Of a DNA stretch of 64,000 bases, positions 1 through 8,071 are shown one piece after another (the stretch's first letter is position 1; each line of letters starts with the position of its first letter). A program made the translations under genes and the position numbers. Under the pieces are notes generated by a model. It ran no database searches. It was not told the DNA's origin and saw only the letters and a list, made by a program, of their open reading frames with translations. The stretch is from Nocardioides sp. (GTDB taxonomy: Bacteria; Actinomycetota; Actinomycetes; Propionibacteriales; Nocardioidaceae), in assembly GCF_014360585.1 (NCBI RefSeq), contig NZ_JACIXG010000001.1:1-64000 (forward strand), read 5' to 3'.

Positions 1-89
1 TCGAGACCAACACAGTCCTGTCGGCGCTCGATTCGACTGTGTTGGTCTCGACACGCCTCCGCCTAGCGGCTCCGGCGGCTCGACCAGCG
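1..89. repeat. Intergenic hairpin repeat, copy 1
   Basis: A perfect 17-bp inverted repeat (1-17 and 35-51, arm TCGAGACCAACACAGTC) is followed by a tail rich in CTCCGGCGGCTCGACCAGCG. The same hairpin plus tail recurs at 5338-5468. It lies just past the 3' end of zur and probably extends beyond the window edge. It could act as a terminator or as a REP-like element. Nothing in it suggests coding. Confidence 0.75.
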
Positions 90-92
90 ACG

Positions 93-497
93 TCAGCGGC
101 AGTCGGTGCAGGTGCCGAAGATCTCCAGGGTGTGGGAGACCTCGGTGAAGCCGTTCTCATCCGCCATGGTCCTGGTCCAGCGCTCGACGGCGGGGCCTTC
201 GACCTCGACGGTGCGGCCGCAGCGGCGGCAGACCAGGTGATGGTGGTGGGTGTCGGAGCAGCGGCGGTAGATGGTCTCGCCGTCCTCGGAGCGCATCGCG
301 TCGACCGCGCCGGCCTCGGCCAGCGCGGTCAGGGTCCGGTAGACCGTGGCCAGGCCGACGGCACCGTCGAGGCGCGAGTGGATCTCCTGGGCCGAGTGGA
401 AGCCGTCGTACGTCTTCAACGCCTCGGCCACGGCGCGCCGCTGCTTGGTGGGGCGCAGGCCGGAGGGGTCAGTCGCGAGAGGATCAGTGTTCGTCAT
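93..497 (-). CDS. zur: Zinc-responsive Fur-family repressor (Zur)
   Basis: This 134-residue protein has the size and layout of the Fur family: a winged helix over about residues 15-75 and a metal-binding dimerisation half. Visible metal ligands are the HHHH run at 84-87 and two CxxC pairs (C90/C93 and C130/C133) for the structural zinc. It is the last gene of znuA-znuC-znuB-zur and overlaps znuB by 14 bp, which favours Zur over an iron or peroxide sensor. It is expected to repress the operon through the two boxes at 3349-3385, so autoregulation is likely. The Zur assignment rests mainly on context. Confidence 0.88.
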   Translation of the reverse strand: MTNTDPLATDPSGLRPTKQRRAVAEALKTYDGFHSAQEIHSRLDGAVGLATVYRTLTALAEAGAVDAMRSEDGETIYRRCSDTHHHHLVCRRCGRTVEVEGPAVERWTRTMADENGFTEVSHTLEIFGTCTDCR

Positions 498-1503
498 AGT
501 GCTCTCCCTCCGCGCCGACGTGCGCCGCGTGCCGGTGGCCGTCGTGGATGTAGTCGACGTGGTCGCCGTGCTCGACCGCGACGTGGCCGCACTTCTCGCC
601 GTGGAGGTGCGGGTGTGCCTCGTCGACCGGCTTCTCCTCGGGCGAGGTCTCCGGGAACGGGGTCACGAGGGCTCGCCTGCGGCGCAGCCAGGCGCCGATC
701 GGCCAGACCAGGAAGAACCCGGCGAGCGCGACCAGCACGATGCTGGGGCCAGGCTGGACGTTGGCGCCGGTGCGGGAGAGCGCGGCCGCCAACGCCAGGC
801 CGCCGACCGAGGCGACCAGTCCGGCGCCCATCGCGCCGAGCAGCGTCATCCGGAACGACCGGGTCAGCTGCTGCACGATCGCGACCGGCACGACCATGAG
901 AGCGGAGACGAGCAGCAGCCCGACGGTGCGCATCGCGATCACCACGCTCAGGGCGGCGAGCACGGCGACCAGGATCGAGTAGAACCGCACCGGCAGCCCG
1001 GCGACCTTGGCGTAGTCAGGGTCCTGGGAGACGGCGAACAGCTGCGGCGAGAGCCCGACGCAGAGCACGATCAGCACGACGGAGAGAGCCATCGTCACGA
1101 GCAGGTCGTCGACCGAGATCGTCAGGATCGAGCCGAAGAGGAACTCCTGGAGCCGGGAGGCGCCGGTGCCGGCGAGCCCGGTGACGAAGACGCCGCCGGC
1201 GAGTCCGCCGTAGAACAGCATCGCCAGGGCGACGTCGCCCTCGGCGTGGCCACGCTCGCGCACGACTTCGATGACCACGGCGCCGGCGACGGCCACGACG
1301 ACTGCGGTCCAGGTCGGCGAGGTCTGGGTCCACAGACCGATCGCGACGCCGGTGACGGCGACGTGACCGATGCCGTCACCCATCAGCGCCAAGCGGCGTT
1401 GCACGATGTAGGTGCCGACCGCGGGAGCCGCGATCCCGACGAGGAACGCCGCGATCAGGGCCCGCTGCATGAACGGCACCGAGAAGAGCTCGAGGAGAGT
1501 CAT
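484..1503 (-). CDS. znuB: Zinc ABC transporter permease ZnuB
   Basis: This 339-residue integral membrane protein of the ABC-3 metal permease family has about eight or nine hydrophobic segments up to roughly residue 280. It forms the membrane channel for zinc delivered by ZnuA and is driven by ZnuC. The start ATG lies 2 bp after the znuC stop. The last ~50 residues form a soluble tail with 12 histidines (for example HPHLHGEKCGH and DGHRHAAH). This is much longer than a standard ZnuB C-terminus and probably a cytoplasmic zinc-binding tail. Zinc is favoured over manganese because of the Zur gene and His-rich partners. Confidence 0.88.
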   Translation of the reverse strand: MTLLELFSVPFMQRALIAAFLVGIAAPAVGTYIVQRRLALMGDGIGHVAVTGVAIGLWTQTSPTWTAVVVAVAGAVVIEVVRERGHAEGDVALAMLFYGGLAGGVFVTGLAGTGASRLQEFLFGSILTISVDDLLVTMALSVVLIVLCVGLSPQLFAVSQDPDYAKVAGLPVRFYSILVAVLAALSVVIAMRTVGLLLVSALMVVPVAIVQQLTRSFRMTLLGAMGAGLVASVGGLALAAALSRTGANVQPGPSIVLVALAGFFLVWPIGAWLRRRRALVTPFPETSPEEKPVDEAHPHLHGEKCGHVAVEHGDHVDYIHDGHRHAAHVGAEGEHYDEH

Positions 1504-1505
1504 GC

Positions 1506-2330
1506 CTAGAGCTCCTTCAGCGGGGTCGGGACCGCGGCGTTGGGCGCGGCGGTCGAGCCAGCTGAATTGAGCCCAGTGTCGCAGTGGACGTGGCCGGCGT
1601 CGAAGCCCTGGGCGTGGACGTCGGCGTCGGCGAGAGGAGCACCGTCGTACGCCTTGCGTCCGTCACGCATGACGACGGCACGATCGACCAGGGGCGCCAG
1701 CGGTCCGAGCTCGTGGGCGACCAGCACGATCGTGGCGCCGTCCTCCTTGAGGCGCCCGAGCGCGCGGGCCAGCGCCTGCTGGTTGGGCAGGTCGACGCCG
1801 GCGGTGGGCTCGTCGAGCAGCAGCAGCTCGGGGCGCCCGGCGAGCGCCCGCGCGATCAGCACGCGCTGGTGCTGGCCGCCGGAGAGCTGGGCGACCCCGC
1901 GGTGGGCGTACGCCCCCATCCCGACCACCTCGAGCGCCGCTCGGATCGCGGCCCGGTCGGCGCTGCGCAGCGGACGCAGCAGCTTGCGGTGGGTGAGTCG
2001 GCCCGAGGCGACCACCTCCCAGACCGAGGCGGGCACGCCGCCGGTGGCGGTGCTTCGCTGGGGCACGTAGCCGACCCGCGACCAGTCGTGGAAGCCGGAC
2101 AGCGTGCGGCCGAACAGCTCCAGGCGGCCGGCCGAGAGCGGGTTGAGGCCGACCAGGGTGCGTACGAGCGTCGACTTTCCGGAGCCGTTGGCACCCATCA
2201 GCGCGACGAACTCGCCGCGGTTGACCGTCAGGTCCACCTCACGCAGGACGGGGCGGCCGGACAGGGCGACGTCCCCGTGCAGGAGCTGCACGGGGACATC
2301 GGCGGGAACGGTGCTCCCGGATTTGCTCAC
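1506..2330 (-). CDS. znuC: Zinc ABC transporter ATPase ZnuC
   Basis: This 274-residue ABC ATPase carries a Walker A motif (GANGSGKST), the signature LSGGQHQRV, a Walker B motif (LLLLDEPTAGVD) and the following switch His in VLVAHE. It powers zinc import through ZnuB. The start is taken as GTG at 2330 because it overlaps the znuA stop (GTGA), implying translational coupling. The frame is open further upstream, but that extension is antisense-like and Arg/Pro-rich. Confidence 0.88.
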   Translation of the reverse strand: MSKSGSTVPADVPVQLLHGDVALSGRPVLREVDLTVNRGEFVALMGANGSGKSTLVRTLVGLNPLSAGRLELFGRTLSGFHDWSRVGYVPQRSTATGGVPASVWEVVASGRLTHRKLLRPLRSADRAAIRAALEVVGMGAYAHRGVAQLSGGQHQRVLIARALAGRPELLLLDEPTAGVDLPNQQALARALGRLKEDGATIVLVAHELGPLAPLVDRAVVMRDGRKAYDGAPLADADVHAQGFDAGHVHCDTGLNSAGSTAAPNAAVPTPLKEL

Positions 2331-3349
2331 TGACAACCGTTGGCCGCCTTCAGGGCGTCGAGGTTCTGGCGCATGAGGGAAAGGTAGTCCTCTCCCTCGG
2401 TGTCCTTCGAGAGGCCCTCGATCGGGTCGAGCACTGCGGTCTTCAGCCCGAGGTCGCTGGCGAGGGTGTCGGCGAGCGCGGTGCTGACCAGGCGCTCGGA
2501 GAAGATCGTGGTCACGCCGTGCTCCTTGGCGTGCTCGCCGATCTCGGCGAGCTGCGCGGGGTTGGGCTCGGCGTCGGGGGTCAGGCCGGCGATCGGCTCG
2601 AACTCGAGGCCGTACTTGTCCAGGTAGGCGAAGGCGTCGTGGGAGACCACGACCTCCTTGATCTTGCACTGCGCCAGGCCGGTCTTGAACTCCTCGTCGA
2701 CCTTGGTCAGGTCCTCGGTCAGGGACTTCGTGTTGGCGGCGTAGGTCTCGGCGTTGTCGGGGTCGGCCTTGCTGAGAGCGTCGCGTACGCCCTCGGCGTA
2801 CTCGGCCATCAGCGCCGGGTCGTGCCAGAAGTGGGGGTCGATCTCGCCGTGGTCGTGCCCCTCCTCGGCGTCAGCCTCCCCTTCGGCGTGAGCCTCCTCC
2901 TCAGCGTGAGCCTCGTCTTCCGCGTGGGGCTCCCCCTCGGCGGCGTGCTCGTCCGCGTGGCCCTCGTCGGCCTTGCGGAGCTCGACGACCTTCTCGACAT
3001 CGACGACATCAGCCTTGACGCCCTGCTCGGTCGCGGCGTCGACGGCGGGCTGGAAGCCGTGCTCGGTGAGGATCACGTCGGCACTCTGCAGCGCCGCGGT
3101 CTGGTTGATGCTCAGCTCGAGGTCGTGCGGCTCGACGCCCGGCTTGGTGAGTCCGGTGACGTCGGCGAGGTCACCCGCGACCCGCTCCGCGACGAACTCC
3201 AGCGGGTAGAACGCGGCTGCGATCTGGACCTTCTCCGAGTCGGAGCCGGAGGCGGAGGACCCGGAGTCGTCGGAGAGGGCGGCACAGCCGGAGGTGAGCA
3301 GGAGCGCGCCGGCAGCGAGGACACCGGCAGAGCGGAAAGTGGGGGCCAT
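2327..3349 (-). CDS. znuA: Zinc-binding lipoprotein ZnuA
   Basis: This cluster A-I periplasmic-type binding protein has about 340 residues. It starts with a signal peptide and lipobox (LLLTSGC), so it should be anchored outside the membrane. An acidic, His-rich loop (HADEHAAEGEPHAEDEAHAE and onward to EEGHDHGEIDPHFWHDP) precedes the conserved DPHFWHDP zinc site, which is typical of zinc-specific members. It is the first gene of the operon. An ATG nine bases upstream (3358) is in frame, but 3349 gives a better signal peptide. Neither start has a clear ribosome site. Both starts overlap Zur box 1, so repressor and ribosome or polymerase would compete. Confidence 0.88.
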   Translation of the reverse strand: MAPTFRSAGVLAAGALLLTSGCAALSDDSGSSASGSDSEKVQIAAAFYPLEFVAERVAGDLADVTGLTKPGVEPHDLELSINQTAALQSADVILTEHGFQPAVDAATEQGVKADVVDVEKVVELRKADEGHADEHAAEGEPHAEDEAHAEEEAHAEGEADAEEGHDHGEIDPHFWHDPALMAEYAEGVRDALSKADPDNAETYAANTKSLTEDLTKVDEEFKTGLAQCKIKEVVVSHDAFAYLDKYGLEFEPIAGLTPDAEPNPAQLAEIGEHAKEHGVTTIFSERLVSTALADTLASDLGLKTAVLDPIEGLSKDTEGEDYLSLMRQNLDALKAANGCQ

Positions 3350-3385
3350 GAGAACCATTCTCAGTTAAGTTGAGAATGGTTGTCA
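3349..3385 (-). promoter_or_regulatory. Two tandem Zur boxes of the znu operon
   Basis: Box 1 (3349-3363, TGAGAACCATTCTCA) is a perfect 6-bp inverted repeat. Box 2 (3371-3385, TGAGAATGGTTGTCA) matches the actinobacterial Zur consensus TGAAAATNATTTTCA in most positions. The two boxes are also near-perfect inverted copies of each other. Box 1 overlaps the znuA start and the bioD stop codon, and box 2 lies inside the bioD coding sequence. Zinc-loaded Zur bound here would shut off znuA-znuC-znuB-zur. Confidence 0.82.
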
Positions 3386-4008
3386 ATTCCTTTCGGGATG
3401 CCGAACAGCAGGGGTACGCCGGTCACCCGGGGCAGATCGACGCGGTTGCACCGCTCGGCGAGTCCCGGGTCGCCGGGCCAGGAGCCGATGATCAGCCCGT
3501 CGGGCTCGTACCCACGGGCGCGCAGCGCGGCCACGGTCAGCTCGGTGTGGTTGAGGGTGCCCAGGCCGGCCGCGGTGACCACGATGAACGAGGTGGCCGT
3601 GCCGTCGGCGAGGAGGGCGTCGGCCAGGTCGAGGAGCGTGCCGCCGTCGGTGTCCAGGCGCACCAGCAGGCCTCCTGCGCCCTCGACCAGGACGAGATCG
3701 TTGACATCGGTCAGGGTCGTGATCAGTGGTGCGTACGCAGCCACCGGCGGGATCTCCACCCCCGCCCGCCGGGCGGCGGTGTCGGGCGCGAGCGGCTCCT
3801 CGAGCCGAGTCAGCTCGTGGACCTCGACCCCGGTCAGCCGCTGGATCTCGGCGGCGTCGCAGTCGCCGTCGGCGGTTCCGGTCTGGACCGGCTTCACGAC
3901 CGCGACCTTCTCGCCGTTCGTGCGCGCCCGGGAGGCCAGCGTCGCCGTCGCGACGGTCTTGCCGACTCCGGTGCTGGTGCCGGTGACGATCACCACCCGC
4001 CCACTCAT
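3361..4008 (-). CDS. bioD: Dethiobiotin synthetase
   Basis: BioD carboxylates 7,8-diaminopelargonic acid to dethiobiotin using ATP and CO2. The protein (about 215 residues) shows the P-loop GTSTGVGKT near the N-terminus, VVKPVQTGT and VEGAGGLLV, all hallmarks of the family. The start ATG at 4008 gives the standard [11 protein letters not shown] opening; an in-frame ATG at 4053 is further upstream. It is the last biotin gene. Its final codons lie inside the Zur operator of the next operon, so bioD and znu regulation share DNA. Confidence 0.9.
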   Translation of the reverse strand: MSGRVVIVTGTSTGVGKTVATATLASRARTNGEKVAVVKPVQTGTADGDCDAAEIQRLTGVEVHELTRLEEPLAPDTAARRAGVEIPPVAAYAPLITTLTDVNDLVLVEGAGGLLVRLDTDGGTLLDLADALLADGTATSFIVVTAAGLGTLNHTELTVAALRARGYEPDGLIIGSWPGDPGLAERCNRVDLPRVTGVPLLFGIPKGIDNHSQLN

Positions 4009-4027
4009 GCTGCGCCCCGGGATGCTG

Positions 4028-4109
4028 ACCGAGGTACCTCGGTGTCGATCCACTTCCTTCGTGGAGTTCCACGAAGGAACCGGGCGCTGACCGAGTTACC
4101 TCGGTCAGC
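4028..4109. repeat. Three consecutive hairpins between bioF and bioD
   Basis: Three separate palindromes fit in 82 bp: 4028-4043 (ACCGAGGTACCTCGGT), 4054-4079 (12-bp arms TTCCTTCGTGGA, 2-base loop) and 4086-4109 (10-bp arms GCTGACCGAG, 4-base loop). The first and third are related to each other. No T-tract follows, so they look more like REP-type or mRNA-processing hairpins than a simple terminator. They may tune bioD expression relative to bioBAF. Confidence 0.65.
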
Positions 4110-4123
4110 ATTCATCGGCGTCC

Positions 4124-5239
4124 TCATTCGACTTCACCCACGATCGCATCGATGGCCTTGACAGCCCGGTCCCAGTTCTCGTCGGTGACGCCGGCGCCGG
4201 CGGTGACTCGCAACCGGGAGATCCCGTCGGGGACCGACGGCGGGCGGAAGCAGCCGACGCGTACGCCCTCGGCGACCAGGCTCGCCTGTGCCGCGACCGC
4301 AGCCTCGGGGGACGGCATCGGCACCGACAGCACCGCGCCGGCGGGGGCCGGGACGCCCAGGGTCTGGGCCAGCCCGGTGACGCGAGCGCGGATGGTGGCG
4401 GAGAGGTCCGGGCGCGACCGTGCGATCCGCGCCGCGGCCAGTGCGGCGGCCGTGGAGGCCGGTGCCAGCCCGGTGTCGAAGATGAACGGGCGGGCGGTGT
4501 TGACCAGATGGTCGAGGACGGCACGCGGACCCAGCACCGCGCCACCCTGGCTGCCCAGGCTCTTGGAGAGCGTCGCGGTGACCAGCACGTCGGGCCGGCC
4601 GGCGAGTCCGTGTCGGTGGACGAGCCCCGGCCCGTGCACGCCGACACCATGGGCCTCGTCGACGACGAGCAGCGCGCCGTGCTCCGCGCACGCCTCGGCC
4701 AGCTCCGTCAGCGGCGCCTCATCGCCCAGGACGGAGTAGACCGACTCGGCCAGCACGAGCGTGCGTACGCCGGGCCGTGCCGCGAGCGCGGCCCGGACAG
4801 CGTCCACGTCGTTGTGAGGCACGACCGTCAGCTGGGCCCGAGAGAGCCGCACGGCGTCGATCAGCGAGGCGTGGATGTGTGCGTCGGAGACGACGTGAGC
4901 GGTCCGGTCCGCCAGAGCGCCGACGATCGAGAGGTTGGCGTGGTAGCCGGTCGAGAACGTCAGCGCCCCCGGCTGGCCGAGCCAGTCGGCGAGCTCCTCC
5001 TCCAGGTCGCCGTGGAGCGTCAGAGTGCCCGTGACCAGCCGGGACGCACCCGCACCGCCGCCCCAGAGCATGGCCGCCTCCGCCGCGGCGCGGCGTACGT
5101 CCGGGTCTCCCGACAGGCCGAGGTAGTCGTTCCCGGCCAGGTCGATGACGCGGTCGTCGGGCCCGCGCGGCTTCAGGGTCCGGGTCAACCCGGCCGCCTC
5201 CCTAGCTGTGGCTGCGTCCGTGATCCAGTCATCCCACAT
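4124..5239 (-). CDS. bioF: 8-amino-7-oxononanoate synthase
   Basis: BioF is a PLP-dependent alpha-oxoamine synthase joining pimeloyl thioester and L-alanine. The 371-residue protein has the expected length. It shows NDYLGLSGD near the N-terminus, VDEAHGVGVHG (cofactor-stacking and Asp contacts) and the PLP lysine in LSKSLGSQGGAV. It follows bioA after a 238-bp gap filled with repeats and precedes bioD, with three hairpins between. No bioC or bioH is visible here, so the pimelate precursor must come from elsewhere. Confidence 0.92.
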   Translation of the reverse strand: MWDDWITDAATAREAAGLTRTLKPRGPDDRVIDLAGNDYLGLSGDPDVRRAAAEAAMLWGGGAGASRLVTGTLTLHGDLEEELADWLGQPGALTFSTGYHANLSIVGALADRTAHVVSDAHIHASLIDAVRLSRAQLTVVPHNDVDAVRAALAARPGVRTLVLAESVYSVLGDEAPLTELAEACAEHGALLVVDEAHGVGVHGPGLVHRHGLAGRPDVLVTATLSKSLGSQGGAVLGPRAVLDHLVNTARPFIFDTGLAPASTAAALAAARIARSRPDLSATIRARVTGLAQTLGVPAPAGAVLSVPMPSPEAAVAAQASLVAEGVRVGCFRPPSVPDGISRLRVTAGAGVTDENWDRAVKAIDAIVGEVE

Positions 5240-5337
5240 CAGCGATCACTCCAGTCGGTCCGTCGGCCGTGTCCGGCCCCCGTCGGTCGTGCCTGGCTCC
5301 GTCGGTCGAGCCGCATTCGTGAGGAACGAACGAATCC

Positions 5338-5468
5338 GTGTCGAGACCAGCACAGTCGAATCGAGCGCGACGCGAACCGTGTTGGTCTCGACACGCCTCC
5401 GCCCAGGGGCTCCGGCGGCTCGACCAGCGGGTGGGCGGCTCGACCAGCGGGGACGGCTCGACCAGCGG
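5338..5468. repeat. Intergenic hairpin repeat, copy 2, with triple direct repeat
   Basis: Arms at 5338-5353 and 5379-5394 pair over 15 of 16 bases (GTGTTGGTCTCGACAC). The tail then contains three direct copies of CGGCTCGACCAGCGG at 5416, 5436 and 5454. The same hairpin and tail occur at 1-89. The element fills most of the bioA-bioF gap (5240-5477), which otherwise has no coding signal. Confidence 0.75.
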
Positions 5469-5477
5469 TGGCAGTCA

Positions 5478-6800
5478 TCAGGCCACCTCCGCTGCGGCAG
5501 CGACGGCGCGGCAGATGCGGGCGAGGTCTTCCTCGCCGGTGACGTACGGCGGCATCGTGTAGATCAGGTCGCGGAACGGCCGGATCCAGACGCCCTCCCG
5601 CAGTGCGGCGTCGGTGGCCTTCGCGCCGTCGACCGGGTGGTCGAGCTGGACGACGCCGACGGCCCCGAGGACACGGACGGCGGCGACGCCGGGCGCGCCG
5701 GCGAGAGGGGAGAGGCCGGCGGTCAGGGCGGAGGAGACCCGGCGTACGTCCTGCTCCCAGCCGCGTGCGGCCAGCAGGTCGAGCGAGGCCAGCGCCACCG
5801 CGCAGGCCAGCGGATTGCCCATGAAGGTCGGCCCGTGCATGAGCACACCCGACTCGCTCCGGGAGATCGCGTGCGCCACCTCGGTGGTGGTCAGCACGGC
5901 GGCCAGCGTCAGATAGCCGCCGGTGAGGGCCTTGCCGAGGCAGAGGATGTCGGGGGTGACCTGCGAGGACACGAAGAGATCGCCGGTGCGGCCGAGGCCG
6001 GTGGCGATCTCGTCGAAGATCAGCACGAGCCCGTGCTCGTCGGCGATCTCGCGCAGCACCACCAGGCAGCGGTCGTCGTAGACCCACATCCCGCCCGCGC
6101 CCTGGAGCCGTGGCTCGACGATGATCCCGGCGAGCTCGTCGGTGTTCTCGGCCGCCAGGCGGCGTACGCCTTCGGCCCAGGCCTCCACGTCGCCACCCGG
6201 CGCCGGCGGACGCTCGGCGAAGACCTGCGGGGCCAGGACCTCGGTGAACATCGAGTGCATCCCGCCGACCGGGTCGCACACGCTCATGCACCCGAAGGTG
6301 TCGCCGTGGTAGCCACCGCGCAGGGTCAGCAGCCGCGTACGTTCCGGCCTGCCCCGGCCGCGCTGGGTCTGCAGCGCCATCTTGATCGCGACCTCGACGC
6401 TCACCGACCCCGAGTCGGCGAGGAAGACGTGCTGCAGGGGGTCCGGGGTGATCGACACGAGCCGCTCGGCCAGCTCGACCGCGGGAGCGTGGGTCAGGCC
6501 GCCGAACATCACGTGCGCCATCCGTCCGGCCTGGTCGGCGAGGGCCGCGTCCAGCTCGGGCACCCGGTAGCCGTGGATCGCCGACCACCACGACGACATC
6601 GCGTCCACGACCGACTTCCCGGTGGTCGAGCCCGTCGAGACCTGGTCGTCGAGGTGGAGGCGTACGCCCTCGGCCCCGGTGACGAGCCGCACCGGCGCCG
6701 GGTCGGTCATCGAGGTGTAGGGGTGCCAGAGGTGCTCGCGGTCGAAGGTGAGGAGAGCCGCGCCCCGGGCTGGGTCCGGATCAGGCGTTGGCAGCGACAT
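5478..6800 (-). CDS. bioA: Adenosylmethionine-8-amino-7-oxononanoate aminotransferase
   Basis: This class III PLP aminotransferase of 440 residues converts KAPA to DAPA using SAM as amino donor. It shows the N-terminal HLWHPYTSM that is diagnostic for Bio[11 protein letters not shown], the Asp motif [13 protein letters not shown] and the PLP lysine in [11 protein letters not shown]. Its start overlaps the 3' end of bioB by 20 bp, so the two are co-transcribed and probably coupled. Confidence 0.93.
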   Translation of the reverse strand: MSLPTPDPDPARGAALLTFDREHLWHPYTSMTDPAPVRLVTGAEGVRLHLDDQVSTGSTTGKSVVDAMSSWWSAIHGYRVPELDAALADQAGRMAHVMFGGLTHAPAVELAERLVSITPDPLQHVFLADSGSVSVEVAIKMALQTQRGRGRPERTRLLTLRGGYHGDTFGCMSVCDPVGGMHSMFTEVLAPQVFAERPPAPGGDVEAWAEGVRRLAAENTDELAGIIVEPRLQGAGGMWVYDDRCLVVLREIADEHGLVLIFDEIATGLGRTGDLFVSSQVTPDILCLGKALTGGYLTLAAVLTTTEVAHAISRSESGVLMHGPTFMGNPLACAVALASLDLLAARGWEQDVRRVSSALTAGLSPLAGAPGVAAVRVLGAVGVVQLDHPVDGAKATDAALREGVWIRPFRDLIYTMPPYVTGEEDLARICRAVAAAAEVA

Positions 6801-7950
6801 CCGTCCCCGCTCCGCGGCGCCGGATCACCGGACCGTCCTGCTCGTCCTGCTCGCGGTGGTCGCCACAGGCGTCGCCGCAGCCGTCACCACAGCTGCTGCC
6901 GCAGCCGCTCGCCACGCGGCCGGCGGCCCTGGCGCGATGCTCCTCGATCAGCTCGTCGAACGCGCTCGCGTCCATCCCGAGGATGACGAAGCCGTTGTCG
7001 CGCAGCATCTCCAGGTCGGCCAGCGCGTCCTGCCCCTCGGAGGTCAGGTAGTCGCCGAGGAAGATCGAGTTGGCGACCTGGAGAGCGGTGGCCTGCAGTG
7101 AGCGCAGGTGCATCTCGCGCCCGGCCGCGATCCGGATCTCCTTGTCCGGGCAGACGAACCGCGCCATCGTCAGGATCTTCACGCACCGGGTGGGGGAGAG
7201 CTCCCAGGTGTTCTCGTACGGAGTGCCGTCGAACGGCATCAGGAAATTCACCGGGATCGAGTCGGCGTCGAGCTCCTTGAGCGCGAACAGCGCCTCGACG
7301 AGCTGCTCGTCGCTCTCGCCCAGCCCCGCGATCAGGCCCGAGCACGGGGAGAGGCCGGCCTCCTTGGCCTTGCCGATCGTGTCGATGCGGTCGTCGTAGC
7401 TGTGGGTCTGGACGATGTTGTCGTGGTTGGACTCGGCGGTGTTGATGTTGTGGTTGTACGCATCCACCCCGGCCGCCTTGAGCCGCTCGGCCTGGCCGTC
7501 CTTGAGCAGGCCGAGGCAGGCGCAGACCTCGACACCCTCGTGCTCGTCCTTCAGTGCGGAGGTCATCTCGACGACCTTGTCGATGTCGCGCTCGGAGGGC
7601 CCGCGGCCGGAGGAGACCATGCAGACCCGGGTGGCGCCGCCGCGCAGCCCGGCGCCCGCCTGCTCGAGGGTCTCGTCCTTGGTCAGCCAGGAGTACTTCA
7701 GGACCGGGGCCTGCGACCCGAGCGCCTGGCTGCAGTAGTTGCAGTTCTCCGGGCACAGCCCCGACTTGAGGTTGACCAGGTAGTTCACCTTCACGGTGTT
7801 GCCGAAGTGCTCACGCCGCAGCCGCCCCGCCGCCGCGACCGCGCTCATCAGCTGCTCGTCAGGCGTACGCAGCGCCGCCAGTGCGTCGTCCACGGTGGCA
7901 GCCCCGCCGGAGAGGATCCGGTCGGCTAGCTGGTCGAAGGATGTCGTCAT
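6781..7950 (-). CDS. bioB: Biotin synthase
   Basis: This radical SAM enzyme inserts sulfur into dethiobiotin. The CxxxCxxC cluster motif is at C66, C70 and C73 ([12 protein letters not shown]). Conserved YNHNINT and the arginine-bearing [2Fe-2S] region are present. The ATG at 7950 has a GAGGAG ribosome site about ten bases upstream. After the usual end of the fold there is a tail with five or more cysteines ([17 protein letters not shown]) and a charged end; I know of no defined role for it. It is the first gene of the biotin operon, under two BioQ-like boxes. Confidence 0.94.
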   Translation of the reverse strand: MTTSFDQLADRILSGGAATVDDALAALRTPDEQLMSAVAAAGRLRREHFGNTVKVNYLVNLKSGLCPENCNYCSQALGSQAPVLKYSWLTKDETLEQAGAGLRGGATRVCMVSSGRGPSERDIDKVVEMTSALKDEHEGVEVCACLGLLKDGQAERLKAAGVDAYNHNINTAESNHDNIVQTHSYDDRIDTIGKAKEAGLSPCSGLIAGLGESDEQLVEALFALKELDADSIPVNFLMPFDGTPYENTWELSPTRCVKILTMARFVCPDKEIRIAAGREMHLRSLQATALQVANSIFLGDYLTSEGQDALADLEMLRDNGFVILGMDASAFDELIEEHRARAAGRVASGCGSSCGDGCGDACGDHREQDEQDGPVIRRRGAGTDVAANA

Positions 7951-7979
7951 GCGGGGCGTCTCCTCGGGGATAACAGAAC

Positions 7980-8007
7980 TGAACGACGTTCAGGTGAACG
8001 GTGTTCA
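7980..8007 (-). promoter_or_regulatory. Tandem BioQ-type operators of the biotin operon
   Basis: Two 13-bp inverted repeats, TGAACGACGTTCA (7980-7992) and TGAACGGTGTTCA (7995-8007), match the TGAAC-N3-GTTCA/GTTAC pattern of BioQ, the TetR-type biotin repressor of Corynebacterium and Mycobacterium. They sit 30 bp upstream of bioB. A third half-like site, GGTTACC, follows. No bioQ gene lies in the window, so the repressor would be encoded elsewhere. Confidence 0.75.
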
Positions 8008-8058
8008 GGTTACCTCGTCGGCCGGGCTTGTCGAGACCCCTACCAGGCGACGGTCACC

Positions 8059-8071
8059 TAGGATCGACTCC
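8059..8071 (+). promoter_or_regulatory. Leaderless-type promoter -10 of the hydrolase gene
   Basis: TAGGAT (8059-8064) is followed by seven bases and then the GTG start at 8072. No ribosome site is present, so transcription should begin at or next to the start codon. The same TANNNT plus 7-8 bases arrangement recurs before several other genes in the window. Confidence 0.6.
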
